Assembly: GCF_900182815.1 (NCBI RefSeq)
Contig: NZ_FXUA01000001.1
Coordinates: forward strand, 186,001-250,000
DNA length: 64,000 bases
Direction of reading: 5' to 3'
From: Algoriphagus winogradskyi
GTDB lineage: Bacteria; Bacteroidota; Bacteroidia; Cytophagales; Cyclobacteriaceae
Position 1 is the stretch's first letter, and every line of letters starts with the position of its first letter. This document shows positions 44,312 to 53,778 of this stretch, piece by piece. Position numbers and translations under genes: made by a program. The notes beneath the pieces were generated by a model, which did no database searches, had not been told where the DNA came from, and saw only the letters and a list, made by a program, of their open reading frames with translations.

Positions 44312-45435
44312 TAGCCTAAAACTTCTGTGATTGCTTGATTATAAAGTTTGACCTCTTCGATGGTACCAGTAGAAACTCTACACCAGTCATTTAATGGTTC
44401 GAAAGGTCTACCGATGATAAAGCCTCTGTCATACATCGTTTTATTTAATTCTTTGATATCTCTACCTGAATGGAAAAAGATGAAATTGGTATGGGAATCT
44501 AAATAGGGAAGTTTCAATTCATCTAAAGTTTGGGTAAGCAGAGCTTTTGCTTCATTGGCTTTTTGGATAGAGAATTGGTAAAAATCCTTATCGAGGAGCG
44601 CTGCCTTACTCGCCTCAATTGCCATAATATTTGTATTGGCAACCACACGGTCAGAAAGCAATTTGGCCAACTCAGGTTTTGCAATCAAATAACCCATTCT
44701 TATTCCCGCTAAACCGTAGACTTTTGAAAAAGTACGGGAAACAACTATATCATACCCCTGCTTTACCAACTCAACCATTGAAGGGTAATTCGGTTCTCTA
44801 ATGTAATCGTAATATGCTTCATCAGAGAAGACCACGGCTTGTTTACTGACAGTCTTACAAAAATCAACCACCTGATCTGCAGGAAGCAATTTACCAGTTG
44901 GGTTATTAGGATTACAGAGAAAAACCATCTTGGTTTTATAGGAAACGCGCTTTTCTATTTCATCTAAATCAAAGTCTAAATCCTTATTCAACGGCACCCA
45001 ATTGATATCTGTACCCCAAAGCTCAGCATAACTCATCATTGATAAAAAAGTAGGTGAACATGAGATAATTTCTCCGCCACCCCCGAAAGTAATCCCGGCA
45101 ATCTTCAATCCCTCAGTAGAACCTGCTACTAACACAATGTGGTCTTCAGGAACCCCTTCTTTTTCGGATATCATTTTGACTAAGTCAGCATTGAATCCCC
45201 ATGGATATCGGCATCCATTATCAAACCCTTTCGTCATTGCATTTCGCATAGATTCAGAAGGCCCATATGGGTTCTCATTAGAACCTAGGCGTATGATTGA
45301 ATCAACTGGCCTAGGATTATATTTTCTGATTTCCTCTGCAGAAAGAGAACCAAATAGTCCAGTCGATCCTAATGCAGCTAAGCCACTACCATAAGAGGCT
45401 TTTTTTATCCATGATCTTCTTGATATTCCTGACAC
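44311..45435 (-). CDS. Tat-exported histidinol-phosphate-aminotransferase-like enzyme
   Basis: 374-residue PLP-dependent class I/II aminotransferase similar to HisC. It begins with a twin-arginine signal (SRRSWIKKASYGSGLAALG), so it should fold in the cytoplasm and be exported to the periplasm. Core motifs are LGSNENPYGPS (substrate loop), FLCNPNNPTGKLL, DEAYYDY (PLP ring) and SRTFSKVYGLAGIRMGY, where the Lys in TFSK forms the Schiff base. Export makes a role in histidine synthesis unlikely; modification of a periplasmic amino acid or peptide is possible. One base overlaps the acetyltransferase gene. Confidence 0.88.
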   Translation of the reverse strand: MSGISRRSWIKKASYGSGLAALGSTGLFGSLSAEEIRKYNPRPVDSIIRLGSNENPYGPSESMRNAMTKGFDNGCRYPWGFNADLVKMISEKEGVPEDHIVLVAGSTEGLKIAGITFGGGGEIISCSPTFLSMMSYAELWGTDINWVPLNKDLDFDLDEIEKRVSYKTKMVFLCNPNNPTGKLLPADQVVDFCKTVSKQAVVFSDEAYYDYIREPNYPSMVELVKQGYDIVVSRTFSKVYGLAGIRMGYLIAKPELAKLLSDRVVANTNIMAIEASKAALLDKDFYQFSIQKANEAKALLTQTLDELKLPYLDSHTNFIFFHSGRDIKELNKTMYDRGFIIGRPFEPLNDWCRVSTGTIEEVKLYNQAITEVLG

Positions 45436-45633
45436 GATTTCACCATTTAATTGTTAAAATAATAATGTATTACCACACGTATTAAAATATTTTCATCATT
45501 AAAGTATTTTTATTAATAATAGCATATTTGGTAAAAATAGACTCACATAAAATTATCTATTATTATTTGTTTGTGGCTCAAAATATTTATTTAAATTATA
45601 CAAAAGCAAAATTAACCCTAAACCCAAATATTC

Positions 45634-46425
45634 ATGAAAAAGCTATTACTTTTCTTCGTCTGTGGGATGCTTTGGGTAAGTAGTCTCAAGGCTCAACAAA
45701 CACAATATATGGTATTCGAATTTGTCAAGGTGGAAAACGATCAACTCTTTGACTATATCGAATTTAAAGATTTAATGGAAAAAGTTTATCGCCAGGCTCT
45801 TAGCGACAAAAGGATAAAAGGCTGGGACTTCTGGTCTTTGCAATCCGGTGGAGATCACTCAGATTTCCAATACATTATGGTCACCTATTACGATGATCCT
45901 GTGAAAATGATGAATGGACTAGATGAACATTCTATGATGGAATATACCAGAATAGCTTATCCACATTTAAGTAGTATTCAAGTAAGTAATTTGTTTCAGG
46001 AATCTCTCAGCATGCGTGATATGCCAATGAGGCTCTACATGAGAGAAATAGCAAAGACAAATGATAATTTCCAGATGAAACCCGGCGTCTTAGCCTCTTT
46101 TGATTTGATGAAAGCAAAGGAAGGTAACTTCGAGACGTATGAGGTAGCAGAATCAGAGATTTTCAAGCCTATACATCAGAAATTTGTAGAGCAGGGTTTA
46201 ATGGGGCATTGGAGTTTACTCAGGACCGCACTCCCGCTAGGGTCAGAAGCTAAATCAACTCACTTGACAATGAATGTATACAAAGATTATATGCAGTTTT
46301 TTAATGCTCAATCCTATGAGGATATGACTCAAACAGAAGAACAAAGAATAGCTGTAAATGAAGGGTTAAATTCTAGAGATCAGAAGTGGGTTTATCTAGC
46401 AACATTAGAAAACGTAGTTCGATAG
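45634..46425 (+). CDS. exported hypothetical protein
   Basis: 263-residue protein with a clear signal peptide (MKKLLLFFVCGMLWVSSLKAQ). The mature part may hold two ferredoxin-like alpha/beta units, since similar phrases recur: YMVFEFVKVENDQLFDYIE near the start and VLASFDLMKAKEGNFETYE in the second half, each followed by a strand with histidine or tryptophan. No family name can be given. It is a single gene with a long AT-rich upstream region and its own terminator. Probably periplasmic. Confidence 0.75.
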   Translation: MKKLLLFFVCGMLWVSSLKAQQTQYMVFEFVKVENDQLFDYIEFKDLMEKVYRQALSDKRIKGWDFWSLQSGGDHSDFQYIMVTYYDDPVKMMNGLDEHSMMEYTRIAYPHLSSIQVSNLFQESLSMRDMPMRLYMREIAKTNDNFQMKPGVLASFDLMKAKEGNFETYEVAESEIFKPIHQKFVEQGLMGHWSLLRTALPLGSEAKSTHLTMNVYKDYMQFFNAQSYEDMTQTEEQRIAVNEGLNSRDQKWVYLATLENVVR

Positions 46426-46445
46426 TCCGGTTGTAACTTACGTCT

Positions 46446-46473
46446 GGAGGCTTTGAAAAAAGCCTCCTTTTTT
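46446..46473 (+). terminator. intrinsic terminator
   Basis: GGAGGCTTT (46446-46454) pairs with AAAGCCTCC (46459-46467) around a four-base loop, followed by six T. It lies 20 bases after the exported hypothetical gene. Confidence 0.88.
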
Positions 46474-46536
46474 ATTGCTAAAAAAACAACGTTGTATGTA
46501 AACAGCAGATCCTAATATCATAACATATACACTATT

Positions 46537-47721
46537 TTATTCAATTCCCTTTTGACTAGCATAAAACCTAAAGAGCAAAAGACCCGAAACAGGACCTATA
46601 ACTAGCAGTGCAAGCGCCACATCAATTCTTAACCAATTTAGGAGGTATTCAGCTAATTGAATGCTAATAACCGAGAGTGCAAAACCCAATGAGTTGACAA
46701 GGGTAAGTGCTGTACCTCTATATTCTGCTGGTACGCTTTGAGCTACTAAGGTCGAAAACTGTGGTGAATCAGCTGTGATGAATATACCCCAAATTAAAAG
46801 CAAAGCTATCCAAATCCAGCTTGGTAATCCAGCGGCAAAAAGCACCAAAATGCAGCATACTCCAGATCCAACTAGTGCTAGTTGAGCTACCCTTGAACTT
46901 CCGATTCGATTTGAAACCATACCTCCAAGCGCACAAGAAAATGCACCTGCTGCTATTACAAAAAAGGAGAGCAAACTGTCATTTGCTTGCATTGTGTCAT
47001 TTCCCCTAAAAAAACCAATCAGTACAGGCACAAATGCCCAGAAAGTATAGAGCTCCCACATATGGCCAAAATACCCAGAAGCTGCACTTTTTAATGCTTT
47101 GATTTTAGAAAGCTTTGGTAAAATGCGAATATCAAATTGAGGATTAATTTTATGAAAAGGACCTTCAGGAACAAAAAAACCAACTATTCCGCCGCCCAAC
47201 AATGCTAGCACGGAGGTAAATAAAAGTACATGTTGCCAAGAAAAATTCAAGTCTAGACCTTTCAACAGATGAGGAAATGCAGTTCCCAAAACCAGAGCTC
47301 CCACCAGAAAACCTAGGGCTGCCCCCAACCCTTTTTGAAAGTAATCTGCAGCGATTTTCATTCCTACAGGGTAAATCCCTGCAAGGAAAAACCCAACCAT
47401 AAAGCGGCAAATAAGCACAACCGCCAGTTCCATTGGCAGAACCACAATCAATAAATTAAAGCTGGCTGCCAGCACGGAGCTTACTAGAAACACCCTACTT
47501 GGAGAAAAGCGATCTGGAATAGAAAAAATTGCAAATAGTAAAGTACCCAAGATAAATCCCAGCTGTACCACAGAAGTGATGGTTGCTAAAATTTCAGGTA
47601 TTCCAAGGATAAGGCTGATTTCAGGCGCAACAGCATTTCCTGCAAACCAAAGCGAAGTGCCTAGAAATTGAGCAAAAACGATCAATATCAAAGCACTTCG
47701 AGATGTCAACTGGGACTTCAA
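46537..47721 (-). CDS. MFS transporter
   Basis: 394-residue inner-membrane protein with about 12 hydrophobic segments. It has a major-facilitator layout: the first half contains GTLLFAIFSIPDRFSPSR, the loop 2-3 region, and the second half begins after IKALKSAASGYFGHMW. It resembles the nitrate/cyanate group in pattern, but the substrate is unknown. It overlaps the aldo/keto reductase gene by 4 bases (ATGA), so it is the last gene of a four-gene unit with a permease and a serine hydrolase. Confidence 0.85.
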   Translation of the reverse strand: MKSQLTSRSALILIVFAQFLGTSLWFAGNAVAPEISLILGIPEILATITSVVQLGFILGTLLFAIFSIPDRFSPSRVFLVSSVLAASFNLLIVVLPMELAVVLICRFMVGFFLAGIYPVGMKIAADYFQKGLGAALGFLVGALVLGTAFPHLLKGLDLNFSWQHVLLFTSVLALLGGGIVGFFVPEGPFHKINPQFDIRILPKLSKIKALKSAASGYFGHMWELYTFWAFVPVLIGFFRGNDTMQANDSLLSFFVIAAGAFSCALGGMVSNRIGSSRVAQLALVGSGVCCILVLFAAGLPSWIWIALLLIWGIFITADSPQFSTLVAQSVPAEYRGTALTLVNSLGFALSVISIQLAEYLLNWLRIDVALALLVIGPVSGLLLFRFYASQKGIE

Positions 47722-48767
47722 GCTCCTAAGATTCCACGGATAGAAGTCACTTCTTCTGGACTGAAAGAAGAATTCTTAACCGCTGAGACATTATCATCTA
47801 ATTGCTCAGGCTTAGATACCCCAACCAAAACAGAGGTGATTCTTTGATCTTTGAGTAACCATGCAATAGCCATTTGAGCCAGCGTTTGTCCCCTATTAAT
47901 CGCAATATCATTCAGCTTAGAAATCATGGAGATTTTCTCCTCAGAAATCTGCGCTGCTTTTAGATATCTACCATCTTTAGCAGCACGGGAATCCTCAGGG
48001 ATACCTTTGAGGTATTTATCCGTAAGAAGCCCTTGCTCTAGAGGTGAGAATGCAATACTCCCTACTCCTTTTTCACCCAAAACATCCATCAACCCATTTT
48101 CAACCCAGCGATCAATCATAGAATACCTTGGCTGATGAATTAAAAGTGGAGTTCCAAGTCTTTCCAAAATCTCATAAGCTCTTGCTGTTTCTTCTGCAGA
48201 ATATTGAGAAATACCTACATAAAGCGCCTTTCCTTGTCTTACCAAAAGGTCAAGTGCGCCCATGGTTTCTTCAAGTGGCGTATCTGGATCCGGTCTATGA
48301 TGGTAGAAAATATCTACATAGTCCAACCCCATACGCCTCAAGCTTTGATCACAGCTGGCCACCAAATATTTTTTAGAGCCATAGTTACCATAGGGACCTG
48401 GCCACATATCCCAGCCAGCTTTTGATGATATTACCAATTCATCTCTTAAGGATGAAAAGTCTTTTTTCATGATTCTACCGAAATTTTCCTCAGCAGATCC
48501 AAATGGAGGCCCATAATTATTAGCCAAATCAAAGTGACAAATTCCAAGATCAAATGCTCTTCGAAGAATGGAACGACCAAGTGTAAAGTCTGCATTATGC
48601 CCGAAATTATGCCACAGGCCTAGGCTGATTTCCGGTAATAATAAGCCACTATTTCCGCATCTACGATATTTCATCTGATGATAACGGTCGGCTGCAGGTT
48701 GGTAAGGTAAAAGCGGGGAATGATCGTTTATATCCATTATTTCTGGTTTTATTGTTTGATTAAGCAA
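47718..48767 (-). CDS. aldo/keto reductase, YghZ-like
   Basis: 349-residue NADPH-dependent reductase with a TIM-barrel fold. The catalytic tetrad region is visible: Asp and Tyr in FDLANNYGPPFGSAEENFG, Lys in ISSKAGWDMWPGPYG and His in FYHHRPDPDTP. The WPGPYG stretch is typical of the YghZ (L-glyceraldehyde 3-phosphate reductase) and potassium-channel beta-subunit-like group. The start could be 48767, overlapping the permease gene by 8 bases, or the ATG at 48737. Middle gene of the minus-strand unit; it probably detoxifies or reduces a carbonyl. Confidence 0.9.
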   Translation of the reverse strand: MLNQTIKPEIMDINDHSPLLPYQPAADRYHQMKYRRCGNSGLLLPEISLGLWHNFGHNADFTLGRSILRRAFDLGICHFDLANNYGPPFGSAEENFGRIMKKDFSSLRDELVISSKAGWDMWPGPYGNYGSKKYLVASCDQSLRRMGLDYVDIFYHHRPDPDTPLEETMGALDLLVRQGKALYVGISQYSAEETARAYEILERLGTPLLIHQPRYSMIDRWVENGLMDVLGEKGVGSIAFSPLEQGLLTDKYLKGIPEDSRAAKDGRYLKAAQISEEKISMISKLNDIAINRGQTLAQMAIAWLLKDQRITSVLVGVSKPEQLDDNVSAVKNSSFSPEEVTSIRGILGA

Positions 48768-50094
48768 ACCAAAATAGAGCGATAAAAACTGAAATCAAAC
48801 CTAACGCCATAAGAAGTAGCCAACTTTTCCATAAGTAGCTGATCCAGCTATTGTATTTAATTCCTGCCGCAGCTACCACAGCCATCATACCTCCATTTGT
48901 AGGCGCAATTAGATCCATCACTCCAGCCGGATACTGATACGTCAGAACAGCTATTTGCCGGGAAACGCCCAACAAATCCATGAGTGGTACCGCAAGAGGT
49001 GTAGTCAAAACGGCCTGTCCAGAGGTACTAGGAACAGGTAGATGTATGAGTGCTTGGCTCAGATACAAGCCCAACGCTGCAATTTGTGTTGGCATGGATT
49101 CCAGTGGTTGAAACATACCTTGAATAATAGGGTCAATGATCGAAGTATTTTGCAAAATCAAATAAACACTTCGCGCTAAACCTACAATCACTCCTGCAAA
49201 AATCATTTCACCGAACCCTGCTGTGTAAGCTCTGGCGGTACCGTTGATTCCCATTTTGCCAATAAGACCACAACTTATCCCAACTATAAAAAACAAAGCA
49301 CTCATTTCATTGTAGCCCCAATCTTTGTAGACAATCCCCCAAGCCATAACTACTATACCTCCAAAAGCTAAAAAGAGAATCATTGAATGCTGCAAAGAGA
49401 TTTTTGCAGGCTTTAACTTAATAGCCTCTTCGGAGGGAGTTTTGAGTTTGCCATATTTGATGTGATAACCACACCAAATCAAAATTGCTAAAATGAGAAA
49501 AACCATTCGATAGGCAAATCCCTCATTGAAATCGAGTTCAGCTATCGTTTGGGACAGTAAGGACCCAAAAGGATTGACTGGAGAAAAACTGGCTCCTATT
49601 AGCGCAGAACCAAGTGCTATGGCCACAATCGCCCTCACATCATAATTGATTTTCTTAGCGAGAAGAATTAAAATTGGAGCTAAAGCAATGAGTTCCTCCT
49701 GCATCGCAATTGTTGCTCCGCAAAAGGCAAAAATTAACCCAATTATATACAGTAACAAATACTGCCTATTCCTGAATTGATAAATCAGCGCAGTAATTCC
49801 CTCCTGAAGCGCCCCAGTCTTTTCTATCACATAAAAAGCGCCTCCAATAAGCAAGATCAAGACTACAACATCTGCACCAAGGATGATTCCTTCTGGTATC
49901 GAAAGTGCGATATCGTAAATACTCGCATTTCGATCTTCAATACTATGAAAACTACCGGGTACAATTATTTCTCTTCCAGACTCCAGATCTAAAACCCGTT
50001 CGTAGCTTCCTGATTGAATAAAGTAGCTTGATAATGCTGCTAGAATAATAAAACCTAGGAGAATGATGATGGGGTGTGGAAAAGATAGTTTCAT
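48760..50094 (-). CDS. YfcC/DcuC-like carboxylate or amino acid permease
   Basis: 444-residue membrane protein of the C4-dicarboxylate anaerobic carrier type (PF03606). It begins with FPHPIIILLGFIILAALSSYFIQSG, the usual first helix and loop, followed by a periplasmic segment with RVLDLESGREIIVPGSF. Later helices contain ALGSALIGASFSPVNPFG and the paired re-entrant-like PSTSGQAVLTTPLAVPLMDLLG. YfcC-type members are linked to arginine or peptide/acetate traffic. The first gene of the unit, a serine hydrolase, overlaps by 4 bases, so the permease may take up the hydrolase product. Inference only. Confidence 0.85.
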   Translation of the reverse strand: MKLSFPHPIIILLGFIILAALSSYFIQSGSYERVLDLESGREIIVPGSFHSIEDRNASIYDIALSIPEGIILGADVVVLILLIGGAFYVIEKTGALQEGITALIYQFRNRQYLLLYIIGLIFAFCGATIAMQEELIALAPILILLAKKINYDVRAIVAIALGSALIGASFSPVNPFGSLLSQTIAELDFNEGFAYRMVFLILAILIWCGYHIKYGKLKTPSEEAIKLKPAKISLQHSMILFLAFGGIVVMAWGIVYKDWGYNEMSALFFIVGISCGLIGKMGINGTARAYTAGFGEMIFAGVIVGLARSVYLILQNTSIIDPIIQGMFQPLESMPTQIAALGLYLSQALIHLPVPSTSGQAVLTTPLAVPLMDLLGVSRQIAVLTYQYPAGVMDLIAPTNGGMMAVVAAAGIKYNSWISYLWKSWLLLMALGLISVFIALFWFA

Positions 50095-51212
50095 GGAGAA
50101 AGGTATGAGATGACTTGATTCGCGATTTGAATTCTGAAATCAGATTTATCACGGGAGTTTGCAAATAAAAAAATGGCCGTTTTTGTTTCTTTAGAATAAA
50201 ACAAAAGACTGGAATAACCCGCTTGGCCCCCAAAATGTCCTATCCATTCACTTCCATTGATTTGAGTATTCTGAAAACCCAAGGGTACGTCTTCGTCTTC
50301 AATTATAAGCCAGTCAAGAGCTTTTTGATAGGCACCATTTTCACCCCTAAGTAGTTGAACCATTGCCATACTCATATCCTTGGTTGTAGTGACCAAACCT
50401 GAGGATGGTGAAGGAAGTACGGGGAAGCTAATCCTTTTTGGCTCAATTCTTTTCCAGATGAAGGTCTTCTGATAACCAGTTAGACCTTTCTCTTTCATTG
50501 GCCATTCACTCACAAATTCAGAGTTTGTCATCCCGGAAGGCTCAAACACATGAGTTTTCACAAATGTATCCAAATCAGTAGCATCATTAGCTGTGAGCAA
50601 AAAACCTAATAAGTCGTAATTAGAATCCGCATAATTATAGTAGCTAGAATCTGAGTGATAGGTTGCCAGATTCGCGATAAATTCTACCCCCCACTCATTT
50701 AAATTTTGGGATTTTGAAAAAGAAAGAATTTTCTCAGAAAAGGTTTTATCTCGGATACCAGACTGATGAGATAAAAGATGATCTATTCGAATACTGCCGA
50801 GAGGTGAGAAATTTAGACTTGGCCCTAATTCTATAGCATATAAAGAATCAAAAGGCAGGATTCCTCTATCCTGAAATGAACTCGCGACGCTTAAGGCAAT
50901 AAAGATTTTAGATATGGAAGCAACTAAAACCCTACTGTCCACAGTAAGGGAATCCTTTGTTTCCAGATTTTCAAAACCGAAAGCATTCAAGTAAATAACC
51001 TTGCCATCTTTGACTATTGCGCCAGATATACTAGGCAGCAAATAGGTCAACATCGCTGACTTTAAAATCGAATCTACTCCATCTTGGACGGTATTTACCT
51101 GCGTATTTGATATTACTCGGACTTTAGGGAAGCTATGCCACCATTCCCAAGCAATAAATAGAGCAGCCCAGAAAACCAAAACAGATAATAAAACTTTGAT
51201 TTTCTTGGTCAT
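50091..51212 (-). CDS. beta-lactamase-fold serine hydrolase
   Basis: 373-residue class C-type hydrolase with an N-terminal hydrophobic anchor (about residues 6-23). The nucleophile motif is S99-I-S-K102, the tyrosine motif lies in YYNYADSNYDLLG (Tyr-Ala-Asp rather than YxN), and the third motif is WIGHFGGQAGYSS. It should act in the periplasm on peptides, esters or D-amino acid compounds. It is the first gene of the tight unit with the permease, reductase and MFS transporter (4-base overlap with the permease). Confidence 0.85.
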   Translation of the reverse strand: MTKKIKVLLSVLVFWAALFIAWEWWHSFPKVRVISNTQVNTVQDGVDSILKSAMLTYLLPSISGAIVKDGKVIYLNAFGFENLETKDSLTVDSRVLVASISKIFIALSVASSFQDRGILPFDSLYAIELGPSLNFSPLGSIRIDHLLSHQSGIRDKTFSEKILSFSKSQNLNEWGVEFIANLATYHSDSSYYNYADSNYDLLGFLLTANDATDLDTFVKTHVFEPSGMTNSEFVSEWPMKEKGLTGYQKTFIWKRIEPKRISFPVLPSPSSGLVTTTKDMSMAMVQLLRGENGAYQKALDWLIIEDEDVPLGFQNTQINGSEWIGHFGGQAGYSSLLFYSKETKTAIFLFANSRDKSDFRIQIANQVISYLSP

Positions 51213-51254
51213 AGTAAAAAGAACTTTTGATCGATAAAGATTTGTAATCTTTAA

Positions 51255-51285
51255 TTTTCCATGGTTTCAACCAAACCATGGAAAA
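51255..51285. repeat. perfect 13-bp inverted repeat
   Basis: TTTTCCATGGTTT, five bases, AAACCATGGAAAA. It lies between the DUF5996 gene stop and the serine hydrolase start, both on the minus strand. It can fold as a strong hairpin but has no long T run beyond the arm, so it may be a weak terminator, an RNA-stability element or an operator for the serine hydrolase unit. Confidence 0.7.
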
Positions 51286-51297
51286 CCGGCTTTGCCT

Positions 51298-52254
51298 TCA
51301 CTTCTTTCCCATAAGCGAGAAATCACAATCAAGATCTTCACGGTTCCAATTCCCACATTTAGCCGCAGCTTCGTAAGTACTCTGCAGAAATTCAAGAAGC
51401 ATCTTAGTCGGGTCTGCAGACTTCTGCACATCTTCGTAGGTCAGCATAAACTCACCCATGTCGTTGTTCCAATACGCTTTCTCTGGAGATATTTTAGCAT
51501 CCTTGAAGTCATCATAATTTGGATAACTGTAGGCGTAGAAAACCGGAGTTTTGAAGGCTTCGCTACCTGGCCAAAACCCAACGCTAAACACTTCATGTGA
51601 ATACGCTTCCTGCATGACGGAAGCAGGAATATTTGGAACCTGACCTTTAAATTCCGGTGCTTTATTTCCAGAAAAACGTGTATAGGCTAAATCAAAAGAT
51701 CCCCAGAAGAAATGAATAGGGCTATTTTTCCCAGTGAATTTCGTTCTAAAAAAGCCAAAAACGTTTTGAATATGTACCAACACTTTCCAAAGACTTTGGG
51801 CTGTATTTGCTTGGTACATGATTCTTTTCTTGTTTTTGGGAAATGGAATTGGATCCGGAATTTCATTGGGACTTTCATGTATTTTTACATCAATCCCCAA
51901 AAACTTCAATTTTTCCATCAGCTGCTCATAAAAACTTGCAACAGTCTGTCCTCCAAGTGCAAAGCGATCACGGGTACCATTACTGGTTTTCAACCTCAAC
52001 TCATGATGAATGAAATCAAACTTAATCTCAAACACCCCACCCTCATAAGGAATATTCCCCGTTGTCAATCCCTGAGCATCAACATATAAAGAAACATGCC
52101 AGGAATGATTTTGCCAGGGAGATTTTTTCAGTCTAACCTTACCTACTATCTGCGTCCACTGATGCAACAGGTAAATGGTATCTTTATTTTCTTCAAATTG
52201 AAATACTGGCCAAGAATTCTTTTTAGGTGCCATAGGTAAAAGTTTATTCTTCAA
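51298..52254 (-). CDS. DUF5996 family protein
   Basis: 318-residue protein of the DUF5996 family, characterised by NSWPVFQFEENKDTIYLLHQWTQIVGK-type opening phrases, VSLYVDAQGLTTGNIPYEGG, and a late NIPASVMQEAYSHEVFSVGFWPG followed by FYAYSYPNYDDF. No signal peptide, no membrane segment. Function is not known for the family. The second methionine (52233, MAPKKNSWPV) is a likely alternative start. It lies 28 bases after the sirtuin gene, so the two may be one unit. Confidence 0.82.
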   Translation of the reverse strand: MKNKLLPMAPKKNSWPVFQFEENKDTIYLLHQWTQIVGKVRLKKSPWQNHSWHVSLYVDAQGLTTGNIPYEGGVFEIKFDFIHHELRLKTSNGTRDRFALGGQTVASFYEQLMEKLKFLGIDVKIHESPNEIPDPIPFPKNKKRIMYQANTAQSLWKVLVHIQNVFGFFRTKFTGKNSPIHFFWGSFDLAYTRFSGNKAPEFKGQVPNIPASVMQEAYSHEVFSVGFWPGSEAFKTPVFYAYSYPNYDDFKDAKISPEKAYWNNDMGEFMLTYEDVQKSADPTKMLLEFLQSTYEAAAKCGNWNREDLDCDFSLMGKK

Positions 52255-52282
52255 TTTATAGGTTTTCCTTCCTGAACAAAAA

Positions 52283-52981
52283 TTAAATTTCAGACTTTAG
52301 CATATTTTCAAGGGTAATTATGCCGGAAGTCGCATTTTCCAAGATATAAACAACTTTTTTATCCAGGCGAACCCCCGGATTAGTGGTGTCGATCAAAAAC
52401 ACCTTGCTGTGTGAAGGAACAAAATCAACCAGTCCTGCAGCTGGATAGACTTGTAGTGAAGTTCCTATCACCACGAAAATATCTGCACTGGAAGCAATTC
52501 TCATCGCCTCCTCCATCAAAGGTACTTGCTCCCCAAACCAGACTATAAATGGCCTCAATTGACTTCCACGCTCGCATTTATCCCCTTCTTTGATCTCCCA
52601 ATGATCCAAGTCATAAACCAATGTTGGATCCAAAGTACTCTGAGCTTTCTTCAACTCCCCATGAAGATGAACAACCTTGGTGGATCCAGCGCGCTCATGC
52701 AGGTCATCCACATTCTGAGTGATGATCGATACATCATACTCCTGTTCTAATTTTGCTAGGGTGAAATGAGCTAGGTTCGGTTCACATTCCAAAAGCTGTT
52801 TTCTGCGTTGGTTGTAAAAATCTTGTACAAGCATACGATTTCGTCTCCAGCCGTCAGGTGAAGCCACCTCCATCACGTCATGACCCTCCCAAAGTCCACC
52901 AGAATCCCGAAAAGTCTTGATGCCACTCTCTGCAGAAATCCCTGCACCACTTAGAACTACCAAATGCTTCTTTTTGCTCAT
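52283..52981 (-). CDS. cobB: NAD-dependent protein deacylase (sirtuin)
   Basis: 232-residue class III-type sirtuin. NAD-binding motifs are LSGAGISAESGIKTFRD (10-26) and TQNVDDLHERAGS. The catalytic histidine is His107 in VHLHGE. Tyr56 and Arg59 in FYNQRRK form the Y-x-x-R pair that favours succinyl- and malonyl-lysine. The four zinc-binding cysteines of most sirtuins are absent: the small domain has a single Cys (GDKCERGS). This form recurs in Bacteroidota. It removes acyl groups from lysines using NAD+. Confidence 0.92.
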   Translation of the reverse strand: MSKKKHLVVLSGAGISAESGIKTFRDSGGLWEGHDVMEVASPDGWRRNRMLVQDFYNQRRKQLLECEPNLAHFTLAKLEQEYDVSIITQNVDDLHERAGSTKVVHLHGELKKAQSTLDPTLVYDLDHWEIKEGDKCERGSQLRPFIVWFGEQVPLMEEAMRIASSADIFVVIGTSLQVYPAAGLVDFVPSHSKVFLIDTTNPGVRLDKKVVYILENATSGIITLENMLKSEI

Positions 52982-53118
52982 GAGTTATTGTGAAAAATTG
53001 AAACATTAGACGGATAACGCTCATCTCTTCATACAGATCAACGCTAAAAAAGGTAGCTGATTATCCCTTTTCTAATCCAAGAAATTTGCCTGCGCAAATC
53101 TGAGGAAATTATTCAATC

Positions 53119-53778
53119 TCAAATAAACCTACACTTTAGATATTTGATTTTTTCTCCTTTGTCAGAAAACATCTTTTCGTAGCGGGTCTGAATTCCAAAG
53201 TGATCGTCCTTCCACTCTGATTGATAGAAATCATGCGTAAAACCAATTACTTCTATATCTTCTCTGGACTGGAATAGCTCCAATGAGTAATTAAATAGAT
53301 CCGTATTGTCAGTTTTGAAGTGCAAAAAGCCATCATTCTTTAACATAGGCTTATACATATCCAAAAAACGCGGAGATGTCAATCTACGCTTTTCATCCCC
53401 ATCCCGAGGAAATGGATCTGGGAAAGTAATCCAAAGCTCAGAAATCTCATCTGCAGCGAAGTACTTTTCGAGAAGTTCAATCTGGGTTCTTAGAAATGCC
53501 ACATTGTGAATCCCCTCTTTAGTAGCTGTCGAACTGCCCTTCCAGATTCTACTTCCTTTGATATCTACACCAATAAAATTTTGATTAGGGAAATTACGGG
53601 CTAATCCTACGGTAAACTCACCCCTACCACAGGCAAGTTCAACTACAATAGGATTCGGATTTTTAAACTGTACTTCATTCCAGTTTCCTTTGATCGTTTC
53701 AAAAATTGGCTTACCAGCCTGGATTACATTTGGGTTCTCCTCGTTTTCTTGGAAGCGAACCAGTTTTTTTCTACTCAT
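53119..53778 (-). CDS. trmB: tRNA (guanine-N7-)-methyltransferase
   Basis: 219-residue SAM-dependent enzyme that methylates G46 in the variable loop of tRNAs. The SAM-binding motif is VVELACGRGEFTVGLA with the acidic FIGVDIKGSR after it. The WITFPDPFPRDGDEKRRLTSPRFL phrase (partly quoted) is the family's substrate-binding signature, and the C-terminus ends HFGIQTRYEKMF. It directly abuts the folC stop with no spacer, so it is the last gene of the long envelope unit. Confidence 0.95.
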   Translation of the reverse strand: MSRKKLVRFQENEENPNVIQAGKPIFETIKGNWNEVQFKNPNPIVVELACGRGEFTVGLARNFPNQNFIGVDIKGSRIWKGSSTATKEGIHNVAFLRTQIELLEKYFAADEISELWITFPDPFPRDGDEKRRLTSPRFLDMYKPMLKNDGFLHFKTDNTDLFNYSLELFQSREDIEVIGFTHDFYQSEWKDDHFGIQTRYEKMFSDKGEKIKYLKCRFI

